Program-made: the position numbers and the translations under genes
The notes under the pieces: generated by a model
Seen by the model: only the letters and a program-made list of their open reading frames with translations
Databases searched by the model: none
Told to the model about the DNA's origin: nothing
In this document: positions 53,657 through 61,857 of the stretch, one piece after another
Numbering within the stretch: the first letter of the stretch is position 1
How the letters are laid out: each line of letters opens with the position of its first letter
NCBI RefSeq assembly: GCF_000375425.1
Contig: NZ_AQXG01000007.1
Span: 107,121-171,120, forward strand
Source: Gracilimonas tropica DSM 19535
GTDB taxonomy: Bacteria > Bacteroidota > Rhodothermia > Balneolales > Balneolaceae
Direction of reading: 5' to 3'
Length of the DNA stretch: 64,000 nt

Positions 53657-55651
53657 TTACGGCTCCCATTTGGTGAAAAGTATCCCTCTGGCTCGTCCAT
53701 TTGAAGCCGTAAATCCCGTTATATTTCCTTTTTCGTCCCGAATGAATTGGACTTCTGCAAGGGGGAATTCTGCTCCGAAATTATCCGGAGCGCCGGGTTC
53801 TAATGTAAGTCCATCTTCCATTTGATAATGCCGGATCTTCAAACTGCTGTCGGCTATCACCACTTTATATACTGTTTCTATCTCCTCACTGTAATAACGG
53901 CCGATATATTCCTCCATGCCTTCGTAACTGAGCTCGAATTTAATTTTTCGTGCAATATGGTTTCCATTTTGATGCAGGGTCAGGGAATCGGCTGTTCCGT
54001 CTTCATTCAGGTGAAAAGTGATACCGGCTGGCACGCCCACCAAGTCGAATGTTGAATCGGATGTTGCCCTAATGTTTACCTCGGGCTGACCCGTTGCTTG
54101 CGTATATAAGCGGTCATCATCTCTTGAGAAACTCAAAATAAAGCCCGGCATGATGCTCAGCTCATATCTTCCGGTAAGCAGATCAAATTGCTCCGGATCA
54201 TAGACAAACTCTTCGGGTTCTCTTTCTTCTGTCACCTCTTCTTGCTCTGCCGGTTCCTTCATAGCATCGGAGAAATATATTTCTGCTATTTTATTACCTA
54301 TGTCTCCACGGAATCCGCCAAAATTACTTTGTGTGATCACAGCGGCATTGATCTCGGGGAAAACCATCAAATTGGAACGGTGAGCCATATCTGCTCCTCC
54401 ATGATGTATTCTTTTCAACCCGTTGTATTCATCTATAAAAAGCCCCAAGCCATAACCGGTTTTACTTCCGTTTATCAATGTAAATGATGTAGTCATTTCC
54501 TCTATCATAGCCTTTGTGCCAACTTTTGGATCCAATAAATTATCCACCCATAAAGAAAGATCGTGCAGGGTGGAATGAATGCCCCCTGCCCCCATGGCTC
54601 CTCCCAGATCCGTTACTTCCTGAAGCTGCCCATCTTCACCAAACTGATAGCCTAACGTTCGGTTCTCAATTATTTGATGCGGATTCCATCTTACCGAGGT
54701 ATGCTCCATCCCGATCGGTTTGAACACATTATCCTTCATCCAGTTTGGAAACGTCTCTTCCGTAACTCGCTCTATCACTTCCGTGGCCAATGCATACCCG
54801 GTATTGTTATAATTGAACTCTGCCCCGGGCATATTTTGTAATTCGGGCTGACGCTGAACGATCTCGATGATCATCTCCTGAGATACCGGGCTGCTTAAAT
54901 TACGTCCGGTCATGGCCAGCAGGTTCACAAACTCACGGTAGCCACTCGTGTGGTTTACTATATTTCTTACCGTTACCACCTCTTCGAATTCAGGAAGCTC
55001 CGGTATGTATTTGCGAATATCATCGCTAAGATTCAGTTTTCCTTCTTCCTGCAGCAGCAACAATCCAAAAGCCAAAAACTGCTTGGAAGTAGAGCCTATG
55101 TTATGGACTGAACCCGGATTCATTTCCACCTCATAAGCCAGGTTCGACCTGCCATAGTACTTCTCCAGCTCAACTTTTCCATCTTTCATTACCATGACTG
55201 CTGCGCCGGGGACATCTCCCGCATACTCACTCATAAGCTGATCCACTTTGCCCTCCGGATCTTTGGCCTCCGGCTCTACCTTCACCACCTGTATTGAATA
55301 CTGCCCTGCAGCCCCTTCGAATGAACGAACTTCAATGGTATAGACGCCTGATGCTTCGGAAACAAACTGAAACGCTTCTCTTCCGCGGGCCGGGCCATCA
55401 AAAGTACCGATCACGTTCCCGGCCGGATCTTTTATAGTCACCACAACATCAACCGATCTTTGGTCTGCTTTTCCAAAAACATATTGCCCATCACTGATAT
55501 CCAATTGGTAGGAATGAACCGACTCCGCCTGAAGCTCTCCTAATATTTCATCCCCTGATTTTATGGGTTTTTGATAAGAACTTTCTGTTTGAGCCAAAGC
55601 GATATTTCCGGCTAAAAGGAAAATTAAGAGTACTGTATTGAATAATTTCAT
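53657..55651 (-). CDS. Serine hydrolase of the beta-lactamase/AmpC fold with N-terminal PPC domain
   Basis: 664 residues. Signal peptide to about 20 (GNIALAQ). A PPC-like bacterial pre-peptidase domain at 25-125 (GDEILGELQAESVHSYQL, EASGVYTIEVRSFEG) precedes the beta-lactamase/DD-peptidase domain with the nucleophile in S187-T-S-K190, a YNNTGY motif at ~285 and a HHGGADM motif near 418. A C-terminal beta domain (~480-664) resembles those of class C beta-lactamase relatives. Likely a periplasmic or outer-membrane peptidase or esterase; a resistance role is not implied. Its 3' end converges with the HtrA-like gene. Confidence 0.87.
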   Translation of the reverse strand: MKLFNTVLLIFLLAGNIALAQTESSYQKPIKSGDEILGELQAESVHSYQLDISDGQYVFGKADQRSVDVVVTIKDPAGNVIGTFDGPARGREAFQFVSEASGVYTIEVRSFEGAAGQYSIQVVKVEPEAKDPEGKVDQLMSEYAGDVPGAAVMVMKDGKVELEKYYGRSNLAYEVEMNPGSVHNIGSTSKQFLAFGLLLLQEEGKLNLSDDIRKYIPELPEFEEVVTVRNIVNHTSGYREFVNLLAMTGRNLSSPVSQEMIIEIVQRQPELQNMPGAEFNYNNTGYALATEVIERVTEETFPNWMKDNVFKPIGMEHTSVRWNPHQIIENRTLGYQFGEDGQLQEVTDLGGAMGAGGIHSTLHDLSLWVDNLLDPKVGTKAMIEEMTTSFTLINGSKTGYGLGLFIDEYNGLKRIHHGGADMAHRSNLMVFPEINAAVITQSNFGGFRGDIGNKIAEIYFSDAMKEPAEQEEVTEEREPEEFVYDPEQFDLLTGRYELSIMPGFILSFSRDDDRLYTQATGQPEVNIRATSDSTFDLVGVPAGITFHLNEDGTADSLTLHQNGNHIARKIKFELSYEGMEEYIGRYYSEEIETVYKVVIADSSLKIRHYQMEDGLTLEPGAPDNFGAEFPLAEVQFIRDEKGNITGFTASNGRARGILFTKWEP

Positions 55652-55818
55652 TGCATGATATTTAGATGTTCTGACACTGGATCATTCGAGACATCTTTGT
55701 CAAAGTTGCTTTGTTTGATGACATCCCTTTTTATCTCTTATTATTTACGGAGACTTTTTTAAAAAAACATAAATGTTTTTATACCTTTCCCGTTCTAACT
55801 CACTCACACTTATAATCC

Positions 55819-57057
55819 ATGACCAACCAAACCGATCTTTCTTATCCCAAAGACAACATCAAAGTTCTCCTGTTAGAGGGTGTCCATCCGACCGCTGAGG
55901 AGAACTTCAAGAAACATGATTTCATTAACGTAGAAACCTATAGCGAAGCCTGGAGTGAAGAACAGCTTCTGGAACGCATCGCAGATGTACACCTGATCGG
56001 TATTCGTTCCAAAACCAACATCACCAAGAAGGTTCTTGAGCATGCCCCCAAGCTAAAAGCGGTTGGCTGTTTTTGTATTGGCACCAATCAGGTTGATCTT
56101 GAAGCGGCCATGCAAGCAGGCGTAACCGTTTTTAATTCCCCCTACTCAAACACCCGTTCCGTTGCTGAGTTGGTGATCGCAGAATCCATTATGCTGAAGC
56201 GGCGTATTCCTTTGCGCGACAAAAAAGCCCATGAAGGGGTTTGGCTGAAGGACGCTAAAGAAAGTTATGAAGTTCGCGGCAAAAAAATGGGAATCATCGG
56301 GTATGGCCATATTGGCTCTCAGGTATCTGTATTGGCTGAGAACATGGGCTTTAACGTTCTATACTATGACATTGAACCCAAACTTCCCATGGGGAATGCA
56401 ACCCGTATGGATTCGCTGGATGACCTGCTGGCTCAATCAGACATCGTAACCCTGCATGTGCCGGCCACCCCAAGTACCCAGAATATGATGGACCGGGAAA
56501 CCATCTCAAAAATGAAGAAGGGCAGTGTGCTGTTAAATCTTTCAAGGGGGTCAGTAGTAGATATTGCAGCCCTTAAAGAAGCACTACAATCCGAACACTT
56601 ATCCGGAGCCGGAATTGATGTATATCCGGAAGAGCCGGAATCGAAGGGAGAGAAGTTCAATACTGATCTGCAAAATTTACCTAATGTTATCCTTACCCCG
56701 CATATCGGAGGTTCTACCATAGAAGCCCAGTATAACATTGGCATGGATGTGTCTTCCAAACTCATCAACCTGATCGATGAGGGGACTACGGTTGGTTCAC
56801 ACACCGTTCCCCCGCTAAATCTGCCAAAACAAAAAGATGCTCACCGAATTCTGCATATTCACGAAAACAAGCCGGGTGTTCTTTCGGAGATCAACCAGCT
56901 GCTGTCTGATATGGACATCAACATCCTTGGGCAATATCTGAAAACCAACGAGCATATCGGTTATGTAGTGCTGGATGTGGACAAACAATACGATGAAGAG
57001 ATCCTCGAAGCCATGCAAAAAGTAAAGCATACCATTCGAACCCGAATTTTGTATTGA
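55819..57057 (+). CDS. serA: D-3-phosphoglycerate dehydrogenase
   Basis: 412 residues, close to E. coli SerA. The D-isomer 2-hydroxyacid dehydrogenase fold is clear: GCFCIGTNQVDLEAA, NAD motif GIIGYGHIGSQV (~155-165), LHVPATPSTQNMM, NLSRGSVVDI, and TPHIGGSTIEAQ with the catalytic His. A C-terminal ACT domain follows from ~335 (HRILHIHENKPGVLSEIN), which gives feedback inhibition by serine. It makes 3-phosphohydroxypyruvate in serine synthesis. Confidence 0.94.
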   Translation: MTNQTDLSYPKDNIKVLLLEGVHPTAEENFKKHDFINVETYSEAWSEEQLLERIADVHLIGIRSKTNITKKVLEHAPKLKAVGCFCIGTNQVDLEAAMQAGVTVFNSPYSNTRSVAELVIAESIMLKRRIPLRDKKAHEGVWLKDAKESYEVRGKKMGIIGYGHIGSQVSVLAENMGFNVLYYDIEPKLPMGNATRMDSLDDLLAQSDIVTLHVPATPSTQNMMDRETISKMKKGSVLLNLSRGSVVDIAALKEALQSEHLSGAGIDVYPEEPESKGEKFNTDLQNLPNVILTPHIGGSTIEAQYNIGMDVSSKLINLIDEGTTVGSHTVPPLNLPKQKDAHRILHIHENKPGVLSEINQLLSDMDINILGQYLKTNEHIGYVVLDVDKQYDEEILEAMQKVKHTIRTRILY

Positions 57058-57134
57058 TTTTTCAGGATTATTTGGCTTTTAATCAGGTTTTGCTTGATTA
57101 ACAAAAAGGAGATTTTCATGCTTTCTAATTCTTG

Positions 57135-57234
57135 GAATTAAGAACCTGAATTAAGGATTGGAGTAGGGCGCTTCTCCAAAATCGCCAGATTGATGCTATT
57201 CCATATAAAACCCAAATGCATTTGTTCTTAATTC
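57135..57234. repeat. Long-range inverted repeat after serA
   Basis: GAATTAAGAAC (57135-57145) and its exact complement GTTCTTAATTC (57224-57234), 78 bases apart, in the 232-bp serA/GATase spacer. The interior has GGAGTAGGGCGCTTCTCC, itself partly self-complementary. No gene is visible. Confidence 0.5.
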
Positions 57235-57259
57235 AGATAGAGCGTTCTTGATCCTTATG

Positions 57260-57298
57260 GCGAAGTAAACCGACTCTGGAGAATCAATTTTACTTCGC
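57260..57298 (-). terminator. Hairpin at the end of the GATase gene
   Basis: GCGAAGTAAA (57260-57269) pairs exactly with TTTACTTCGC (57289-57298), which overlaps the GATase stop codon. The loop carries CGACTCTGGAGAATC, the core seen in the 26-bp repeat family. No strong T-run follows, so termination is only possible. Confidence 0.4.
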
Positions 57299-58063
57299 AG
57301 CCTTCACCAACTCCTTGAAAATATTCCGCTGCCTTGCTATCTGAATTAGATATTCCGGATGCCATTGCACCCCGATCATAAATGGAAAGTCTTTATGCTC
57401 AATGGCTTGAGTGATTTTTGTATTCAGCTCCCTTGCTGCCACTTCGATTCCTTCTCCGGGCTGATCGATAGCTTGATTGTGTAGGGCATTCACGTTGCAA
57501 ATATCCGTTTGCAAAAACTCACATAATTTGGTGTGATCCTTTATCACAATTCTTTTCTTGGGAAAGATGGAAGAAACCTGGGCTTTCTCAGCATAGAAAC
57601 CTCGAATATCCTGATGGAGTGTACCCTTGAAATGCACATTCATCAGTTGCATACCCCTGCAAATTCCCAACACCGGCAATCCTCGTTCTATGGCTTGTGA
57701 AAGGAGTCTCAATTCCAGCTCATCTCTTTCGAGGTCAATGGGTGAACGCTTTGTATGTTGAAAGTATCTTACCAGCCAATACACCGGAAAAAACAAGACC
57801 GATAGGATCCATTCAAAGACAGTACGCTTATTTCGAACCAAGACCGCTCGCTCAATGCGTTGCTGGCCATATTTCATAGGCTCTACATCTGCTCCTCCCC
57901 CAATGATGAGCCCGTCTACCTGATCTATGCTTCGTGGTGTTTCCGTATTAATTCTCAAGGGTTTTCCACCCGCCAGGATCACCGAAAGTGCTGTAAATAT
58001 CCACGCTCCCGTACCCCCTTCTACCGGACCTGTAATTCCGATCACCGGTTCTCTATCTAACAT
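57290..58063 (-). CDS. Class I glutamine amidotransferase (gamma-glutamyl-GABA hydrolase/PuuD-like)
   Basis: 257 residues. The catalytic triad is Cys135 in GICRGMQL, His235 and Glu237 in GVQWHPEY; DGLIIGGGADV (50-60) and NALHNQAID (192-200) are PuuD-type signatures. Uncommonly, residues ~82-101 form a hydrophobic stretch (VFEWILSVLFFPVYWLVRYF) inserted before the DELELRLL helix, which could attach the protein to the membrane. It is the second gene of an operon with an amidoligase-like gene (11-bp overlap), so it probably hydrolyses gamma-glutamyl bonds made or used by that partner. Confidence 0.87.
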   Translation of the reverse strand: MLDREPVIGITGPVEGGTGAWIFTALSVILAGGKPLRINTETPRSIDQVDGLIIGGGADVEPMKYGQQRIERAVLVRNKRTVFEWILSVLFFPVYWLVRYFQHTKRSPIDLERDELELRLLSQAIERGLPVLGICRGMQLMNVHFKGTLHQDIRGFYAEKAQVSSIFPKKRIVIKDHTKLCEFLQTDICNVNALHNQAIDQPGEGIEVAARELNTKITQAIEHKDFPFMIGVQWHPEYLIQIARQRNIFKELVKAAK

Positions 58064-59057
58064 CCTGCACCCATCTTTCCATTAGTTTGATCCACTTCTT
58101 TTTCATCCCAAAAACCGATTTATCATCCATGTTTAAAAATGCCCGCGCGTATTGATCTAAAGACTTCTCATCGTTCGCCAGTTCTTCCACCAAAACCCAT
58201 CGATTCCATTCCTCTGCCAGCGACCAATTTTCCTTTTCAATAGAACAGTTTGGTAACCGGTAATGAAATGTAGGTCGTGCTGAAGTGAGTTCTTCTTCAA
58301 GCAATTTGGTGGTTAGTTCTTCATTCATAAACTTGAAAATCGGCAGCATGTCGAGCGGGCGATTACGGGAATTTTCAAACTTAAAATAATCCCGGATCAA
58401 CGTCTCCAGGTCCGGTTGATAATCATCCCGTAGTATGTACCGAATATAATCCATCTCATATTCATTTATATAGGGTGTCAGTTTTCTGGAAATATCGATA
58501 TCGGCATCTTTACGGATCCAGGCATCCAGCATTACATAAGCCTTTAAATGACGGGTCAAACTCTCTGCTGACAATTCGGGAACTTCGGGATTCAGGTGAA
58601 GCCCAAAAGCATAAAAAAAGGAGCTTCCCGTGCCTTTGGCTTTCCATTCCCGAAGTTTATCTACCAGTTTATTCAGGCTCCACAATTTTGATAATGGAAT
58701 AGGTGGGGTGATGATCTCGAAAGGTACTACAGTGGAAGCCATCCCGCGTAAAGTATCTTCAAGCTTTTCTTTATTCTTGAGCTTATCGACATCCAGTCCG
58801 ACACTTTTCAGCACTTTCTCATATTTCTTGTTCAGGAAAAGACTGGCATCCAGCTCCAACGAAAAATCCCCAAATTCACAATCGCTGACTTCATACTCAT
58901 ATCCGCTTTTCTGGTGAATAGTGCCGCCATACAGGTTCTTGAGCATGTTGGCAGCATCCTGCATTTCCACTCCGGTGAATTCAAATTCAAATCCAACTGA
59001 GCGCTCTTTGCCGGTTTCATTTGTTTTTAAAGGGGGATCTTTAAAGTTCAAGAGCAT
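58053..59057 (-). CDS. Putative amidoligase (COOH-NH2 ligase of the glutamate-cysteine ligase fold)
   Basis: 334 residues. The N-terminal GFEFEFTGVEM (about 23-33) holds the Glu residues that bind Mg-ATP in glutamine-synthetase-like and GCS-like ligases; further signatures are SLELDASL (65-72), EIITPPIPLSKL and FYAFGLHLNPEVPE with a conserved His-x-Asn. These support the putative-amidoligase family that couples a carboxylate to an amine. The ~11-bp overlap with a class I GATase gene is a known pairing for this family in bacteria, proposed to make peptide-like or protein-modifying gamma-glutamyl products. The true substrates are unknown. Confidence 0.8.
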   Translation of the reverse strand: MLLNFKDPPLKTNETGKERSVGFEFEFTGVEMQDAANMLKNLYGGTIHQKSGYEYEVSDCEFGDFSLELDASLFLNKKYEKVLKSVGLDVDKLKNKEKLEDTLRGMASTVVPFEIITPPIPLSKLWSLNKLVDKLREWKAKGTGSSFFYAFGLHLNPEVPELSAESLTRHLKAYVMLDAWIRKDADIDISRKLTPYINEYEMDYIRYILRDDYQPDLETLIRDYFKFENSRNRPLDMLPIFKFMNEELTTKLLEEELTSARPTFHYRLPNCSIEKENWSLAEEWNRWVLVEELANDEKSLDQYARAFLNMDDKSVFGMKKKWIKLMERWVQDVR

Positions 59058-59163
59058 CTATTTTAAGTTACACAACCTTAAACAGATGACAGACCATATT
59101 CAATCCTGATTTTAAGATAAGAATGGAGAAGTAAAAAATGACCCCGAAAAACCCAGAAGGACT

Positions 59164-59189
59164 AGTTCGAAAGATGACTGATTCGAACT
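59164..59189. promoter_or_regulatory. 8-bp dyad between divergent operons
   Basis: AGTTCGAA (59164-59171), ten bases, TTCGAACT (59182-59189): an exact inverted repeat in the 192-bp spacer between the amidoligase gene (leftward) and the propeller/winged-helix gene (rightward). It is placed where an operator for a divergent regulator would lie. It could bind the protein encoded at 59250. Weak T-rich sequence follows, so a hairpin is a second option. Confidence 0.5.
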
Positions 59190-59249
59190 TTTATTAATAA
59201 TGATTTCTGCCCATCTTAACACATTATCTTTAATTGATGAATTTGTTTT

Positions 59250-60764
59250 ATGAACCGGTTCAGAACCATGCTTATTAAGGCGTCTGTGAGCCTCTTTTGG
59301 GTTGCTATTCTATTTTTGAACCTGTTCATTTCATTTGAAGCAAAGGCCCAGCATCACCCCCAACCCATTCTGCCGACAGACACTCCTTTGTTTGCCGACT
59401 TCGATACCACCAATCAAAAAGTATATGTTTTCCTGAAAAAGGAACTCTGGACTTATTATTTACCGGACCAAAGCTGGTCCCTCGAAACTCAGTTAAAAAC
59501 TCTTCCTAAAAATCTTTCTGATCTGGAGTTTGGCTTCAACCCCTTCACCGGAAAGCCGGCTTTTTGGTCTCGCGGTGTTGGTTCCGTCTATGAAATCGAC
59601 CCTTCTATAGATACTTTAGTTCGTAAAGACCTTTCCTTCGACCACAAAAACCAGTTTGGCCACATTCCGTTTTTTCGGGATGGGAAATTGTACGCATTTG
59701 GTGGATACGGTCTATGGACCTACAAAAACTTCATCTCGGTCTATCATCCCGAAATTCAGGAGTGGAATCTTCATGCTCCGAAACCGACCTCCCGGCTGCC
59801 CGACCCCAGGGAGGCCAAATTTGGCTTCTACCAAGAGAGTGACGATGCGCTATACATCTATGGAGGCACCCTTACAAAAAATAACCGTCCGGACGACCGG
59901 TATGTGGAAAAAATCAAAACGGAAGAGCTGTGGAAATATTCATTCCAAGATCAGGAATGGCAGTACATTACCTCTTTCGGCTTCAACGAATGGGAAGGCT
60001 ATAAATCTACATCCCTATCAAAAGTTGGACGCGTAAACTCCATGTCAACAACTGCTTTTAGTCCACACCGTAATTTATGGTATTTGCCCTTCCGCAACGA
60101 GCGTACAACAGACATGGTATTCCATTTTGTACCTTTCAATATTGAAACCAAAGAAGTTTTTAGGCCGATTGAGATCAGATTTCCTAATGAGTCTACTTTT
60201 TTCATCTCGAATTACTTTTATAACCCAAAAACTTCTTCCTTTGTATTTGTGGGAATGGATCATCTCACCAATCAAAAGACCTTTCCGTTACGAATAGAAA
60301 CTCTTTCGGAAGATTCTCTTTTAAAAGCTATAGAAGTAAAAGAGCCAGTACTTTCAAAATTAGGCATCTTTCTTTCATTCGGAGGCATTCTGTTAATCTG
60401 TTATCTGCTTTGGTACAGATATAGCTCTGCTGAGAAAGAGGAGGATTCAAACGTGATGGGTGAAAAAACAGCTTATAAAGAATTATTCACCAAATTGAAT
60501 AATCAGGAAAGAAGACTATATCACATTTTGAAAGAACAAAATGGATACACCGAATCTCATGAACTGGAAGAACTGGCCTGGCCTGATATCAAAAACTACG
60601 ATTACCACCGGAAATTGCGAAATGAAACCATCAATTCCATCAACGAGAAATTCAGGGAAATAATAGGAGAAGAGCAACTGCTTATCATTCGCAAAAAAGA
60701 TCCTAAAGACAATCGCCGATACTTGTATGGGCTGAACCCGGATGCCGTTCATTTTAGAGCCTAA
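59250..60764 (+). CDS. Membrane-spanning Kelch-like propeller protein with cytoplasmic winged-helix domain
   Basis: 504 residues of unusual design. Signal peptide or anchor to about 34, then a beta-propeller-like region (~40-355) with Kelch-type blades (DGKLYAFGGYGLWTYKN, DDALYIYGGTLTKN, ELWKYSFQDQEWQYI). One transmembrane segment at 371-389, then a cytoplasmic part. Residues ~415-497 look like an OmpR-type winged helix: QERRLYHILKEQNGYTE, the recognition-helix region YDYHRKLRNETINSINEKFRE, and a wing RKKDPKDNRRYLYGLN. I read this as a one-component transmembrane regulator (ToxR-like layout, reversed order), with the propeller as sensor. The family is not one I can name. It is divergent from the amidoligase operon. 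Confidence 0.72.
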   Translation: MNRFRTMLIKASVSLFWVAILFLNLFISFEAKAQHHPQPILPTDTPLFADFDTTNQKVYVFLKKELWTYYLPDQSWSLETQLKTLPKNLSDLEFGFNPFTGKPAFWSRGVGSVYEIDPSIDTLVRKDLSFDHKNQFGHIPFFRDGKLYAFGGYGLWTYKNFISVYHPEIQEWNLHAPKPTSRLPDPREAKFGFYQESDDALYIYGGTLTKNNRPDDRYVEKIKTEELWKYSFQDQEWQYITSFGFNEWEGYKSTSLSKVGRVNSMSTTAFSPHRNLWYLPFRNERTTDMVFHFVPFNIETKEVFRPIEIRFPNESTFFISNYFYNPKTSSFVFVGMDHLTNQKTFPLRIETLSEDSLLKAIEVKEPVLSKLGIFLSFGGILLICYLLWYRYSSAEKEEDSNVMGEKTAYKELFTKLNNQERRLYHILKEQNGYTESHELEELAWPDIKNYDYHRKLRNETINSINEKFREIIGEEQLLIIRKKDPKDNRRYLYGLNPDAVHFRA

Positions 60765-60824
60765 AGTCAGTTTGAGACTTGGCTTTTGTGTATGAGCCGA
60801 AATACCAAGTTCCAACAATTGTAA

Positions 60825-60935
60825 CGCGTCTCTCCAGAGTCGCGTGTTTGCGCTGCTTCTTAAATGAAAATTCTGATAAGACGATCACCAAATCTCGCTT
60901 AATACTTTTTCCATGATCGGCTCTGGAGAGTCGAC
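60825..60935. repeat. 26-bp repeat element, second copy, with inverted end (family C)
   Basis: Bases 60825-60850 are identical to 32168-32193. Ninety bases on, CTCTGGAGAG (60921-60930) followed by TCGAC matches the reverse complement of the CTCTCCAGAG core, so this copy has both ends. The 329-bp stretch 60765-61093 otherwise shows no gene; its right end holds the operator at 61051-61073. Confidence 0.7.
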
Positions 60936-61050
60936 TTACTTATTTCCGATGTGCAGTTACTCGTCCTTTTCTTGCATTCTCTCGCCCTTTTTCAATTTCT
61001 TCTTGCACCTCTTTGGCAAAGCATCCCAATCACCCTAACCTAAAAAGTTA

Positions 61051-61073
61051 AGTAAACTTTACTTTTTGTAAAG
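61051..61073. promoter_or_regulatory. Interlocked dyads, operator of the membrane protein/HTH pair
   Basis: AGTAAA C TTTACT (61051-61063) and CTTTAC TTTTT GTAAAG (61057-61073) share a half-site, making two overlapping exact palindromes. They end 20 bp before the ATG of the membrane protein gene. This is the kind of site a small Cro/CI-type protein binds to repress its own operon; the HTH gene at 61573 is the obvious candidate. Confidence 0.6.
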
Positions 61074-61093
61074 CATACTGTATTCTTTAGCAA

Positions 61094-61576
61094 ATGCAAA
61101 CGAGCCCATTTTTTATGGAAAAAGAACAAGGATTGCTACCTGGCAATTTTAAATTCATTGGCGGATTTATCTCAATACTGTGCTTTATTTATGCCTTAGT
61201 ACATCATTTTGTAGAACCGAATCTTTTTTTCGAGGGGCTTCGCACCCCAAACCTCCTTTTTTGTTTTGGGTTAATCCTGATCATAGGTTCCAAAGAGCGC
61301 ATTGAAGATGAGTACGCTAACCAAATCCGACTTTATGCCCATTCACTCACCTCGATCTTTTTCATCACCTTTATTTTTTTGGATGAAATTGAAGGCGAGA
61401 AATATTCCTTTCTAACCGAGTTAACAGGATTACTGCTCATCTATATTCTGATCTTTTACTATAGCTTCAAGAAAGGAGTTGAATGGATCAGGAGTCCGGG
61501 TTCTAAAGAATATTTTGTAGGCGTTATGGTTGGTATAGTCATATTAGTCAGTCAAGAATTCCTTTGGACGCCATGA
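61094..61576 (+). CDS. Small polytopic membrane protein paired with an HTH regulator
   Basis: 160 residues (a second ATG at 61115 is the alternative start) with five hydrophobic segments at about 20-38, 50-64, 83-100, 108-127 and 142-157. I recognise no named family. Its stop overlaps the ATG of the HTH gene as ATGA, so translation is coupled. This repeats the arrangement of the DUF2975/HTH pair at the start of the window, although the membrane proteins do not look alike. Confidence 0.75.
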   Translation: MQTSPFFMEKEQGLLPGNFKFIGGFISILCFIYALVHHFVEPNLFFEGLRTPNLLFCFGLILIIGSKERIEDEYANQIRLYAHSLTSIFFITFIFLDEIEGEKYSFLTELTGLLLIYILIFYYSFKKGVEWIRSPGSKEYFVGVMVGIVILVSQEFLWTP

Positions 61577-61773
61577 TCTCCAATAACCTGAAAGTTGAAC
61601 GCGCCAAGGTTTCCATCACCCAAAAAGATCTTGCAAAAGAGATCGGGGTCAGCCGGCAAACCATTCATTCCATTGAAAGCGGAAAGTTCACCCCTTCCGT
61701 TGAGCTCGCATTAAAACTGGCTGCTTTTTTTGAGATCTCTGTTGAAGAGCTTTTCACTCTGAAGAAAGGCTGA
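61573..61773 (+). CDS. Small XRE-family HTH regulator
   Basis: 66 residues from the ATG at 61573; an in-frame ATG nine bases earlier is possible. The HTH is VSITQKDLAKEIGVSRQTIHSIESGKFTPSVELALKLAAFFEISVEELF, here broken only by ordinary residues: the first helix ends at KEIGV and recognition helix is SRQTIHSIE. It is a stand-alone DNA-binding domain that starts inside the stop of the membrane protein gene. The proposed operator lies upstream at 61051-61073. Confidence 0.9.
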   Translation: MISNNLKVERAKVSITQKDLAKEIGVSRQTIHSIESGKFTPSVELALKLAAFFEISVEELFTLKKG

Positions 61774-61857
61774 TCTATATTTCTACACACATCTTAAATA
61801 CCGCGATAAATTCCTTAATTTAAGGTTCATCAAAAGAGCTTTAACGGACTTCCATAC

